DNA of 64,000 bases from Salicibibacter cibi (GTDB lineage Bacteria; Bacillota; Bacilli; Bacillales; Marinococcaceae), in the NCBI RefSeq assembly GCF_016495865.1, contig NZ_CP054706.1, forward strand, positions 3,472,001 to 3,536,000. Reading direction: 5' to 3'. A program made the position numbers and the translations under genes. The notes under the pieces were generated by a model. The model had not been told where the DNA came from. It did not search any database and saw nothing but the letters and a program-made list of their open reading frames with translations. Shown in pieces: positions 7,247 to 15,277 of the stretch (its first letter is position 1; every line of letters starts with the position of its first letter).

Positions 7247-7375
7247 ATGCTTGCAACGGCTCTCTATCAATGTACTAAAACCAAACTCAAAGATAAACCT
7301 CTTAAGTTTAACAATGAACAATCTTTAAGTTTAATAAATTCCCTTCAACCAATATTACACCCCCGTTACCCTTAA
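7247..7375 (+). CDS. possible 42-residue ORF with occluded ribosome site
   Basis: The ORF begins MLATALYQCTKTKLKD, with GGGGTG just before the ATG. That site lies in an imperfect hairpin in which CACCTCCTCCCCCTC (7209-7223) pairs with GAGAGGATGGGGTG (7230-7243). No family was recognised; it may be a gene remnant. The minus strand over the same hairpin also has a GTG with GAGGGGG upstream and a 33-residue frame beginning VNAIRDCPKKPAELKN. Neither is convincing. Confidence 0.25.
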   Translation: MLATALYQCTKTKLKDKPLKFNNEQSLSLINSLQPILHPRYP

Positions 7376-7446
7376 ACGAAGTGAAATGATTAATCCTTTC
7401 GCTTCGATCTCCGCTGCTCTCAACATTTATGATAAAGGCCCTGCTG

Positions 7447-8178
7447 CTATTCGTACTTATACCCCCCAAAAAGAGCATGACCCGCTTTTACCCACCATGC
7501 ATCTATATCAGAAAAGCCCGCTTGCTGAAGGGCATTTAATTGTTCCAACAACGTGGACGGTTTGTCGACAGGATCGTCCGGATGCTCAAACAGATTCCAT
7601 TCTGTATTGAGAAAATATTCATAAGCTTGAAGGTTCCCCTCTAAATTCAGGGATTGTTTTTTCGTGACATCATCCCAACTACGACTCATGCTGCGCCTGC
7701 CTATTTCATTTACCGGTTTTACAATGTCAGCGATCAAAAGGGCTCCGTTATTATGTAAATTCGAATAAAGCTTTTTAAATAAATCTTGTTTTTGTTGAAA
7801 AGTAATATGATGAATGGCAAGGCTACTCACAAAGCACCTTACTTTATTCGGTAAATCATTTAGCCATGAAGCGTCAAAAAGATCGAAATGACGAAATTCT
7901 AAACGGTCAGCGTACTGTTCAAGTCGATCTTTTGTATATTTCAACATTTCCGGAGATCCATCCAAAGCAATAACATGTGCTTTAGGGAAGGTGCTTGCAA
8001 TGGTTTCAGTTAACCAACCTCCACCCGTAGCGATGTCTACAACGACGAAATCTTCATCATGATTTGCTGGAATAAGATCGATAAAAGTCTTCGCCAATTC
8101 GCCCCGTTCTGGGACAAAAACTCGCCCGTAACGGAGGAACACTTCCGTATCTGATTCATTCCATTTTTGATCCATCAC
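7447..8178 (-). CDS. class I SAM-dependent methyltransferase
   Basis: A 243-residue methyltransferase. Motif I, VVDIATGGGWLTE, lies near residues 46-58 and binds S-adenosylmethionine. Motif II, VIALDGSPEML, provides the acidic ribose ligand. LEFRHFDLFD and a CFVSSLAIHH segment follow. The substrate is unknown. GGAAGGAG stands seven bases before the GTG start; an ATG immediately after is equally possible. A near-identical copy of the last 18 codons occurs 850 bases away beside fosB, so this region has been duplicated and partly lost. It diverges from the MazG-like gene. Confidence 0.85.
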   Translation of the reverse strand: MMDQKWNESDTEVFLRYGRVFVPERGELAKTFIDLIPANHDEDFVVVDIATGGGWLTETIASTFPKAHVIALDGSPEMLKYTKDRLEQYADRLEFRHFDLFDASWLNDLPNKVRCFVSSLAIHHITFQQKQDLFKKLYSNLHNNGALLIADIVKPVNEIGRRSMSRSWDDVTKKQSLNLEGNLQAYEYFLNTEWNLFEHPDDPVDKPSTLLEQLNALQQAGFSDIDAWWVKAGHALFGGYKYE

Positions 8179-8289
8179 TGTTTGCTCCTTCCAACGTACT
8201 GCAGTCGTAAATATCCATTGTCTAAACCATCTGTTATTATTATAAGGATCTGTTTGCTAAACTTAGAATTAAACGAGGAGGCCTACAAA

Positions 8290-8589
8290 ATGAACGTTAC
8301 CGAATTTCAATCATGGGTCAAAGACTATTATGAATCAAGAGGCTGGTCTGAACTTGATAGTTTCATACGTAATGACTTTCTCGCTGAAGAAACAGGAGAA
8401 GTTGCAAGGGCTATAAGAGCTATGGAAATTGGTCGTGATCGACCTGACGAGTATAAAGGAACAACTGATGAGTTAAAACAAGACCTGACAGAAGAATTAG
8501 GAGATGTTTTAGGCAATATCCTCGTGATTGCCAATAAATATAACATCGCTCTGGAGGATGTTTTTCAATCTCACCATGAAAAACTATAA
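8290..8589 (+). CDS. MazG-like nucleotide pyrophosphohydrolase
   Basis: A small 99-residue all-alpha NTP pyrophosphohydrolase of the MazG/dUTPase-2 superfamily, which hydrolyses (d)NTPs to NMP and pyrophosphate. The metal-binding pattern is visible: FLAEETGEVARAIRA (EExxE) near residues 30-44 and LTEELGDVLGNIL (ExxD) near residues 66-78. The start ATG follows GAGGAGG by eight bases; longer upstream frames lack such a site. It is a single gene. A house-cleaning role on damaged nucleotides is likely, but the substrate is not known. Confidence 0.87.
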   Translation: MNVTEFQSWVKDYYESRGWSELDSFIRNDFLAEETGEVARAIRAMEIGRDRPDEYKGTTDELKQDLTEELGDVLGNILVIANKYNIALEDVFQSHHEKL

Positions 8590-8669
8590 AAACGTGATGA
8601 CACATAATGCTTTGAGTAGGAAATTTACTATTGTGAATGTGCCCTTTTTATCACCAATTCACGAAAAAA

Positions 8670-9503
8670 CTATAAGATCTTACGATAAACGTCTTTAACC
8701 AAATCCTCTTTTGCCGAAGTTCCAATACTGGCACTTAAATGCTTGTTCACTCTTTCAAATTCCGGTTTCATATCCGAAATTACTTTTATGGCCTTATCCA
8801 GCTGCCCAGAGCTATCCCATCTCTGTAACAACTCTAATTGCCATTTTTTTAAAGGGCTTCTTTCCCCCTCAATCTTTGCCCAATCACCAAATGAATTGGG
8901 CTGTAGTCCCATCTCCATATACCAACCTGCAACGATCGATAGCCGCAAACAATCCATGCAGTGCATGGCATAATAATACTCACCTCTCACGGCTCTTCTA
9001 TATGCTTCGTGCAAAAAAGCATAGTGTTTTGTGCGCCAAGCTTCTAGATCTTCAATGCCAAATTGATAGTGCAGTTGATTTGATCTCAGCTGAACCTCAT
9101 TCACGATGTTGTAAGGATCATAAACAATATGCAAATCTTGAAGCCAGACGGATGGTATAAGCTCATTTTCTTTATAATAAAAAATATCGGCTTTAACAAA
9201 TGAATCAAAATGGGCGATAATAAAACTTTCGTGTTCATAACCTTCAAAAAATAATATGTTCCCCCAATGATGAGCTCTCTCTTTCTTCTTATCCCTGTAT
9301 TCCTGAACCTTACGACCATCCACTACAATCCTTAAGTCGATGTCTGAAAATATGTCGGCATGCCCACTGCCTATTGAACCGCCATAAAATATCGCTTTAA
9401 CATTCTCATCCTGTGTCAGATCATTTTCAATATGATCCATCAATCGCTTTCGATGTATCGGTAATTCCAAGTCTCTCTGCTTATGTCCATGAAACTGATC
9501 CAT
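8670..9503 (-). CDS. nucleotidyltransferase-domain protein
   Basis: A 277-residue protein with an N-terminal Pol-beta-type nucleotidyltransferase fold: FYGGSIGSGHADIFSDIDLRI near residues 38-58 gives the GSxGxG and DxD metal site. The remainder is helical, as in aminoglycoside nucleotidyltransferase-like proteins. Function and substrate are unknown. GGGGGTGGTGG precedes the chosen ATG. The frame is open 33 bases further upstream, overlapping the preceding Nudix gene, but without a good start. It lies 29 bases after the Nudix gene and probably shares its transcript. Confidence 0.82.
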   Translation of the reverse strand: MDQFHGHKQRDLELPIHRKRLMDHIENDLTQDENVKAIFYGGSIGSGHADIFSDIDLRIVVDGRKVQEYRDKKKERAHHWGNILFFEGYEHESFIIAHFDSFVKADIFYYKENELIPSVWLQDLHIVYDPYNIVNEVQLRSNQLHYQFGIEDLEAWRTKHYAFLHEAYRRAVRGEYYYAMHCMDCLRLSIVAGWYMEMGLQPNSFGDWAKIEGERSPLKKWQLELLQRWDSSGQLDKAIKVISDMKPEFERVNKHLSASIGTSAKEDLVKDVYRKIL

Positions 9504-9532
9504 CACCCACCACCCCCAAAAATTTCCTGATT

Positions 9533-10147
9533 TCAATCAAAAATTGCACCCTTATCTGTTTTATTGAATACCATTTTTATTTGGGATTCCGTGTTTCGAG
9601 CGATCGAAAGCGGCGGCAAATGATCATGTTCAAAGAATCCAACCTCGCTCGTTTCCATCCCTTTCGCCGCCTTCCCACCTACAATCTCGCATTGGATAAA
9701 CATTTTGTAAATATGATGCAATGTAGGTGGATGCGGGTGGCGTTTCATATCCAGCACTGCCAACAACCTTGTAGGTGTCACATCAAATCCGGCTTCCTCT
9801 TTCACTTCTTGGACAGCCACTTCGCTTGCGGTTAAACCGATATCCGCCCAACCGCCTGGCAAAGACCAATAACCACTCTTCTTTTCTTTCACCATAAGAA
9901 TTTTATTATCCTTAAAAACAGCCGAGCGCACGTCTACTTTAGGGGTGGCATACCCTGTGTCATTGGCAAAAATATCTTTGGCTTTCGCCTGACTCATGTC
10001 TGATTGCTCGGCAATCATTTCAACGCTTATGTTTCTAATCAACTCAAATCTTTCAATGTCAAATTCATCAGTTGAATAGGCTAAACCAGATTGCGCAATG
10101 GATTGAAGCTGCTTGGCCCATGCTAGCCATTTTGGTTCAGGTTCCAA
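9533..10147 (-). CDS. Nudix hydrolase with N-terminal Nudix_N-type domain
   Basis: A 204-residue hydrolase of nucleoside diphosphate derivatives, perhaps ADP-ribose. Residues 1-60 form the helical N-terminal domain found in this subfamily; the Nudix domain follows at about 66-195. The Nudix box GWADIGLTASEVAVQEVKEE has Leu where the first Glu is usual and Gln in place of Arg, but keeps the catalytic EVKEE; I recall this Leu variant in related Bacillus proteins. The start is TTG with a GGTGG site about ten bases away, so the N-terminus is somewhat uncertain. It lies 33 bases after the S66 gene. Confidence 0.85.
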   Translation of the reverse strand: MEPEPKWLAWAKQLQSIAQSGLAYSTDEFDIERFELIRNISVEMIAEQSDMSQAKAKDIFANDTGYATPKVDVRSAVFKDNKILMVKEKKSGYWSLPGGWADIGLTASEVAVQEVKEEAGFDVTPTRLLAVLDMKRHPHPPTLHHIYKMFIQCEIVGGKAAKGMETSEVGFFEHDHLPPLSIARNTESQIKMVFNKTDKGAIFD

Positions 10148-10180
10148 TCTTTCATCACCACCCGCGATTTTTACTACTCC

Positions 10181-11227
10181 TTATACAACACTGGATTCTA
10201 TCAATATTATGCGTTTTTGCTTGCAATCAATCTCTGCCATAGTACCCATCGGAAGAATAGAAAATGGATCTGTATGGCCAAAATCCATATTGCTGATGAT
10301 CGGCAAATCATATTGATGAAATTCATCTTGAATAACGTTCATTAATACATTATCCAATTGTTCCTTATCTTGAATCGAGTAATCTCTAGCCCTGCCAAAC
10401 ATCAGCCCTTGAATGCGGTCGAAAACCCCTTTCATACCATAACTTCTTAGCATCCGTTTTATTTGATTGACTGCCGTTGTCCCTTCACCATTCTCTAAAA
10501 ACAGAATCTTATCATCAAAAAATTGATCTTCAGGGAAATACTTTGTCCCTTTCATCATCTCAAAAACTTCAATATTACCCCCAAATAGTCTTCCCTTTTT
10601 TATGCTTTGACCTTGCAACCAGTTCCATCCCTGTGAGTTCAGATTTTGTTCATTTATTTTGCCTGTGTTCTCAGGATCAGACCAATCCGGATAACCTTCC
10701 GACCAATACTGAAAAGGTTTATACTCATAGCCATCATTTTGATTAAATAAAAGATCTGTAATGTGTTGCTTGTATTCTTCACCTATACCCTGTAGTTGAG
10801 AGATACCCCCTGCCATGATCGTCGGTCCGTAAAAAGTGACCAACCCTAACTGATTACAATAGGTGAGAAATGTTGTATTGTCAGAGAAACCCATAATAAT
10901 CTTGGGGTTTTTTTGAATAACTTCCTGTTCCAAATAGGGAAGGATTCTTACGGAATCGTCTCCTCCAATTGAACTTATAATCGCTTTTATATCTGGATCT
11001 GCAAAAGCTTCATTGATATTCTCTGCTCTTTCTTTTGGATTGTGATAGAGGTGATTCGGATCGGCTCGTGCTGTACTCCATTCCTTAACGTTCAGGCCAA
11101 ATTCTTCCTTTAATATCTGTATTCCCTGATCAAAAATGTGGGGAAACAAGCTGGGGACACCGGCTGAAGGAGATAAAACAGCAACAGTATCCCCGCTTTG
11201 CAAGCGTGATGGAGCAATAAAATTCAT
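10181..11227 (-). CDS. S66 family LD-carboxypeptidase (MccF-like), second copy
   Basis: A 348-residue serine peptidase, paralogous to the first gene of the window. It has Ser115 in IMGFSDNTT, Glu in LFLENGEG near residue 241, and His in FGHTDPFS near residue 313, the S66 triad. It is probably cytoplasmic. AAAGGA precedes the ATG by eight bases; frames starting 66 bases upstream lack a site. It heads a likely three-gene run with the Nudix and nucleotidyltransferase genes. As with the paralogue, murein peptide cleavage or MccF-like detoxification are the options; the local resistance-type neighbours favour neither decisively. Confidence 0.87.
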   Translation of the reverse strand: MNFIAPSRLQSGDTVAVLSPSAGVPSLFPHIFDQGIQILKEEFGLNVKEWSTARADPNHLYHNPKERAENINEAFADPDIKAIISSIGGDDSVRILPYLEQEVIQKNPKIIMGFSDNTTFLTYCNQLGLVTFYGPTIMAGGISQLQGIGEEYKQHITDLLFNQNDGYEYKPFQYWSEGYPDWSDPENTGKINEQNLNSQGWNWLQGQSIKKGRLFGGNIEVFEMMKGTKYFPEDQFFDDKILFLENGEGTTAVNQIKRMLRSYGMKGVFDRIQGLMFGRARDYSIQDKEQLDNVLMNVIQDEFHQYDLPIISNMDFGHTDPFSILPMGTMAEIDCKQKRIILIESSVV

Positions 11228-11292
11228 TTTAGAATTCCTTTCTAGACACCAAAATCTATCGTTGATATCAGTGAATAATGATGACAATGACA

Positions 11293-11318
11293 CTAGCTAG
11301 CGGAGGAAAAACACGTCC
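11293..11318. repeat. short fragment of the dispersed repeat (copy A left end)
   Basis: CACTAGCTAGCGGAGGAAAAACACGT resembles CACTAGCGAGCGAAGGAAAAACACGT at the left end of copy A (2667). Nothing else of the element remains. Confidence 0.5.
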
Positions 11319-11332
11319 CTTTAATTGAGCAA

Positions 11333-11800
11333 CTAAAGTTTTTTCTCCATTGAAACAACTTTAATATTCATACCATTTGGTTTATGTACAACTTCTTCAT
11401 CATAAACAGCATAACCCAGAGAACTATATAGCTGTATGTTCTTTTGTACAGTCATACGGACTTTGCATAAAATTGTAGATAGTTCAGCCTTATTTGCATA
11501 GTCCTCTAAGGATTTTAATAACTCTTTTGCAATGCCTAGCCCTTGTTTTTCTGGAATAACCGATAGACGATAAAAATTTAACCCTTCATTTTTTAATCGA
11601 AATCGCACCATACCAACCGGTTGATTTTCTTCATAAGCAATCAGTGCCTTTTCCCCTTTGCCTAATGCATCCGAAACTGACTGAACACTTTCATCTAAAG
11701 CGCTAGATGGCGGAGTTTCATGTTTATATTCCAAAAAAGCTTGAATCATTAAATTATGAATGACTGCCGCTCCTGAAGTTGTTGCAGGATTAATTACCAT
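11333..11800 (-). CDS. GNAT family N-acetyltransferase
   Basis: A 155-residue GNAT domain. The acetyl-CoA loop EKQGLGIAKELLKSLEDYA lies near residues 92-110 (Q-x-x-G-x-A), preceded by FYRLSVIP. A C-terminal SSLGYAVYDEEVVHKPNG follows the pattern of small-molecule acetyltransferases. AGAGGTG precedes the chosen ATG by six bases; an ATG six bases upstream touches that site. The substrate is unknown. It starts 24 bases after the frameshifted transglutaminase-like gene, so both may share a transcript. Confidence 0.83.
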   Translation of the reverse strand: MVINPATTSGAAVIHNLMIQAFLEYKHETPPSSALDESVQSVSDALGKGEKALIAYEENQPVGMVRFRLKNEGLNFYRLSVIPEKQGLGIAKELLKSLEDYANKAELSTILCKVRMTVQKNIQLYSSLGYAVYDEEVVHKPNGMNIKVVSMEKKL

Positions 11801-11823
11801 TTTCATCACCTCTACATTTTTAA

Positions 11824-12428
11824 CTATAAGCATTCCGGCAAACGATGCTTATACATGTCGACCGCATCTGTATTTTCTCTTAATGTGACAATTGTTTTGG
11901 GATGTGGTTTTGTATAAATGATTGGGTAATCCTTTTCGCCGGCCACTTCATCTATCCTAAAAGCTATCAATTCTTCATCCGTGGAAAATTGGGCGTCGAT
12001 AGCTTTTTTCCTCGAGCATCTACTCGAATCCATTTATTAAGCGTTCTTAGAAAAATGGCATTTAGGGCATGGATGCAATACCCTTTTTCGGGTACATCAA
12101 ACAACATTAAGCGTTGATAACAAAAGCCCGTTGGGATATTTTGCGAGCGTAATAATGCAGCAAGTAAATGGGACTTTGCATAACAGATTCCTTCTCTATA
12201 AGCCAAAGTATCTGAAGCTGCACATGTCACTCTGTTACCTTTAATATCCCACGAATGACGAATGTCATCTCTTACAAATTCGAAAGCAATTTTAGCTTTC
12301 TCTACTTCTGTTTGAAAGCGATCAAAAAGTTCAGCAATTTTCTCCTGAATGATCGGTTGGGAATAGTCAACTTCATTAGTGTCAAGCAAATAATTATTCA
12401 TTTCCACAGACTCACAGACCAAGTTCAT
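11824..12428 (-). CDS. transglutaminase-like protein, frame interrupted at A AAA AAG
   Basis: A transglutaminase/cysteine-protease-fold protein. Frame 0 (12428 to 11967) carries the whole putative triad: Cys in YREGICYAKSH, His in GYCIHALNA and Asp in WIRVDARG. It then leaves the family sequence at a run of six A. The conserved C-terminus (KKAIDAQFSTDEEL to HRLPECL) continues in the -1 frame down to 11824. The join is GGA AAA AAG, with the heptamer A AAA AAG in phase, so -1 slippage would give about 201 residues. A one-base deletion or sequencing error in the A run is the simpler reading. The start has AAAGGTG seven bases upstream. Confidence 0.7.
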
Positions 12429-12543
12429 AGCTTAGCACCTTTCCGTTTATGTATATTTACTATTATTTAAGTATAATTATACATTACTATTCGACCTTTT
12501 CAAAGTGCTTACAATATGCAAGTTATTCGCGCCTCCATTACTT

Positions 12544-12726
12544 TCACTGATTTTCCCACTCATTTCGTAAGATCCCCATTTTAATCGCATCGTACCTTTG
12601 GCCGTCCACGATCCTCGCTTGCCGAATCCTAGCTTCTTCCACCATGCCTACTTTTCGTGCAACTCGCATCATGCGGTCATTACCGGACCATGTTGATATT
12701 CCCAGACGGTGTAATGAGGTATGAGT
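12544..12726 (-). pseudogene. 3' part of an interrupted GNAT gene
   Basis: Encodes THTSLHRLGISTWSGNDRMM and onward to RQARIVDGQRYDAIKMGIL, the C-terminal third of a RimJ/RimL-type acetyltransferase. The 5' part lies beyond the TnpB element (14184-14555). Joining the two at TTTAA/C restores DYLFN-THTSLHRLG in frame. Positions 12429-12543 carry no gene. Confidence 0.85.
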
Positions 12727-12732
12727 GAACCT

Positions 12733-12761
12733 CTCCACCTAAATCCCAGATTTTGATGGAG
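12733..12761 (-). repeat. right-end subterminal palindrome of the TnpB element
   Basis: The arms CTCCA..AAATC and GATTT..TGGAG pair around TGG. It lies past the 3' end of tnpB, where the guide RNA scaffold of TnpB systems ends; the bases after it form the natural guide. Confidence 0.75.
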
Positions 12762-12877
12762 CTTCCCTTTTCATAGACGATAACTTTATTCTATATGAAC
12801 CGAGTCTTACATCATCTCCCAGGGCTTTGTTTTATACTGCTCGGACAGGACCTTGCCCTACAGTGGAAACAATCGAT

Positions 12878-14044
12878 TTATAAGGTTGGGCTCAAACCCA
12901 AGAGATCCAGCCCAATTTTTTCAATATTGATGGCCGCATTATGGTCGCGATCTAAAACGACCCCGCATGACTGGCATACATGCGTGCGAACGGACAGGGC
13001 CTTTTTCACACGCTTCCCGCAACTGGAACAGTCTTGACTCGTATAATGGGGTTTAATTCTTATAAGTGCTCCGCCATTATTTCTACACTTGTATTCAAGC
13101 TTACGACAAAAAGCGCCCCAACCAGCGTCATGAATCGATTTTGCCAGATGACGGTTTTTCACCATATTTTGAATTTTTAAGTCTTCCACAAAAACGAATT
13201 TATACGTTTTCGCAAGATGATAACTTCGCTTATGGAGAAAATCACGCCGTTGGTTCGCCACTTTTATGTGCAGTTGCTGCACGTTTTGACGTTGTTTCTT
13301 CCAGTTATTTGAGCCTTGTTTCATGCGGGAAAGTTTCTTTTGTGCTCGTTTCAATGTCTTTTCTGCTTTCAAAAGGAATCTCGGATTCTCGACGTTGCTT
13401 CCATCCGATAGCACGGCAAATTTTTGAATCCCAACATCAACGCCTGTTGATTGAACTGGGAAATCAACCGTTTCGTTTACGTGTCTTTCGACGCTGAAAA
13501 TCGCAAACCAACGATTACTCTGGCGTTTGATCGTGACTTGTTTCACTTTTCCTTCTAATGGGCGATGAAAGTTGACATACACGGCCCCAAGCTTTGAAAT
13601 AAGAAGATGATTATTCTCGTCTAACGAAGCAGCATAACGCACATCCTGTACGTTGACGTCACCGGTTTTCTTATTTTTTATCTTTCGTTTATCCACCCCA
13701 AATTGTGTAAATGTCATTGACGTATAATCCTTATGCTTCTTGAGCTTTGGATAGCGTGTACGTCCCTCGAAAAAGTTCTTGTACGCTTTTTCCAGACGGA
13801 AGAATACCTCCTGCAAAGGTTGCGACGGCATTGTTTTAAGAAATTTGAATCTTTGTTTATCCTTTGTTTGCTTTTTTTGCAATGCATGTCGGGATAGTCC
13901 AGTCTTATTTTTTTGATAAAAACGCTGTTTATCCAAAAGAGCGGAATTGTACTGATGACGACAAATAGACAGCCAACAATTCATTGTTTCCATCTGTTCT
14001 TCGTTTGGAAACATTTCGTATTTATAATTCATGCGTACCAGCAT
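12878..14044 (-). CDS. tnpB: RNA-guided endonuclease TnpB
   Basis: A 388-residue TnpB. In bacteria these use an RNA from the element's right end to cut DNA next to a short recognition motif, which preserves the element at donor sites. RuvC motifs are intact: Asp in GVDVGIQKFAV near residue 198, Glu in FVFVEDLKIQN near 287, and Asp in LDRDHNAAINIEK near 368. A four-Cys zinc site is present (CSSCGKRV and CQSCG). N-terminal MNYKYEMFPNEEQ is typical. A start at MNYKYE, 12 bases downstream, is also possible. The stop lies about 150 bases from the element's right end. Confidence 0.93.
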   Translation of the reverse strand: MLVRMNYKYEMFPNEEQMETMNCWLSICRHQYNSALLDKQRFYQKNKTGLSRHALQKKQTKDKQRFKFLKTMPSQPLQEVFFRLEKAYKNFFEGRTRYPKLKKHKDYTSMTFTQFGVDKRKIKNKKTGDVNVQDVRYAASLDENNHLLISKLGAVYVNFHRPLEGKVKQVTIKRQSNRWFAIFSVERHVNETVDFPVQSTGVDVGIQKFAVLSDGSNVENPRFLLKAEKTLKRAQKKLSRMKQGSNNWKKQRQNVQQLHIKVANQRRDFLHKRSYHLAKTYKFVFVEDLKIQNMVKNRHLAKSIHDAGWGAFCRKLEYKCRNNGGALIRIKPHYTSQDCSSCGKRVKKALSVRTHVCQSCGVVLDRDHNAAINIEKIGLDLLGLSPTL

Positions 14045-14145
14045 TTGTTGTCAGCCCCCGAACATTTGATTCATCTCCATTATACCAAACGTATGTTTTT
14101 TATCAAGGTTTCTCCTATTTTTCTAATAAAAAAAGCCGATTCATC

Positions 14146-14173
14146 CCCCACTAAATCAAAGATTTTGAAGGGG
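14146..14173 (-). repeat. left-end subterminal palindrome of the TnpB element
   Basis: CCCC..AAATC-TTT-GATTT..GGGG, similar in sequence to the right-end palindrome. It starts ten bases inside the inferred left boundary. Confidence 0.75.
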
Positions 14174-14183
14174 ACTCAAAACA

Positions 14184-14555
14184 GTTAAATAGATAGTCCA
14201 CCCACATTCTGAAAGCTTTGGTTCCGTAACCTCCATTCCAAAATTCGGGGTTTTAAATCACGATGCCTATTTCCAACCAATCCGTATTCTTATCGACCCA
14301 ATAGGAATTTAATGTGCCCATAAATTCACCATCAACCGTCACGACTAATAAGCTTGGAACTTCATCTTTATTAATGTCTTGAAAAGATTGATGAAATTCA
14401 TCTTTGGTAAGATGGGGCTCCTCAATATACGGTCCATTCCATTTTTTTGCTTCTTGTTTTTCTTCCTCATACTTCCAATAGTAAATGTCGTTTACATCTT
14501 TGTTCGAGGGTTCTCTTAACATTATCTTTGACTCTTGCTCTTTCATTTGTGCCAA
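14184..14555 (-). pseudogene. 5' part of an interrupted GNAT gene
   Basis: Begins MAQMKEQESKIMLREPSNKD and continues through DWLEIGIVI to a TAA at 14253-14255, where relatives have Tyr. The frame then goes on as NPEFWNGGYGTKAF and RMWVDYLFN up to the TnpB element. The gene is thus broken twice, by a nonsense change and by the insertion. A TTG or the ATG nine bases later would be the start. Confidence 0.85.
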
Positions 14556-14899
14556 TTCTTATTCATCCTCACTCGTTTTTAGGGTTTTAAGTTACTTATT
14601 CGTCTTCACTTGAAAGTATACAAGAGAACGTTTATCTTGAGAAATAACACAAAAATACCTCCTCATTTTATAGTGCTGGTCTTTACGAACGGAAAGGTTT
14701 AAAAATTAGATGGCATCACAAATTTGAAAAGGAGATAATTTATATTCTTTTTAGCGGGGAATAATGTCGTATATAGTATAAGGGATAGAAGCCAGTGCAT
14801 ATTCCAAACTTTTTAAAAAATTAATTTCAGCATTGAACCTCTACCTACGTCACCTTTTACACTTAAAGGAGTTAAAAATGATGTAGGAGGGGCACAACA
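14556..14899. other. intergenic region upstream of the DUF4870 gene
   Basis: AT-rich, with no gene seen. CCTACGTCA (14844-14852) can pair, with one G-U, with TGATGTAGG (14879-14887), which overlaps the TAGGAGGGG ribosome site of the next gene and could damp its translation. No clear promoter was found. Confidence 0.35.
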
Positions 14900-15277
14900 A
14901 TGAGTCAACCATCGAAGAAAGAAATTTTGATCGTACAATTAATGCTTGGCATATCCTTGTTCTTAGGAATATTTCCTCCACTTATTATGTACACAGTGAC
15001 GAGAAAGAAAGACACATTTTATCGCGAGTCCAGTCGGAAAGCACTCAATTTTCATTTAACCATTTTCCCTTTCTTTGTCTTGAGTTATTTTTTTTCGCCA
15101 ATATATCCCATGTCTATCGCTTTGGCGGTGTTGGCTACAGAACTATTATTCATATTAAATGCAATGGTACGGATTGCTTTACGTAAGCATCACTCCTATC
15201 TTATTGCCATTCCTTTTGTTAAAAAGGAAAGGAAAGAGGTGCAAGTGCCGACATGTCAAAAGACAAACTCACAATAG
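14900..15277 (+). CDS. DUF4870-like small membrane protein
   Basis: A 125-residue membrane protein with about three hydrophobic segments (near residues 10-30, 50-65 and 70-90). The YRESSRKALNFHLTIFPF motif is typical of DUF4870/Tic20-like proteins, whose function is unknown. AGGAGGGG lies eight bases before the ATG. The last 25 bases overlap the start of the MerR-type regulator, so translation is coupled and the regulator may act on this gene. Confidence 0.8.
   Translation: MSQPSKKEILIVQLMLGISLFLGIFPPLIMYTVTRKKDTFYRESSRKALNFHLTIFPFFVLSYFFSPIYPMSIALAVLATELLFILNAMVRIALRKHHSYLIAIPFVKKERKEVQVPTCQKTNSQ

Larger units (their letters stand above)
12727..14183 (-). mobile_element. IS200/IS605-family element carrying only tnpB (IS1341-like)
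   Basis: The element interrupts a GNAT gene without target duplication, as this family does. Both ends carry matching imperfect palindromes. The left end (14146-14173) has CCCCTTCAAAATC-TTT-GATTTAGTGGGG. The right end (12733-12761) has CTCCATCAAAATC-TGG-GATTTAGGTGGAG. On the element's left flank stands TTTAA(C), the expected target and TnpB recognition motif. There is no tnpA, so it needs a transposase in trans or is immobile. Boundaries may be off by one base. Confidence 0.85.
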
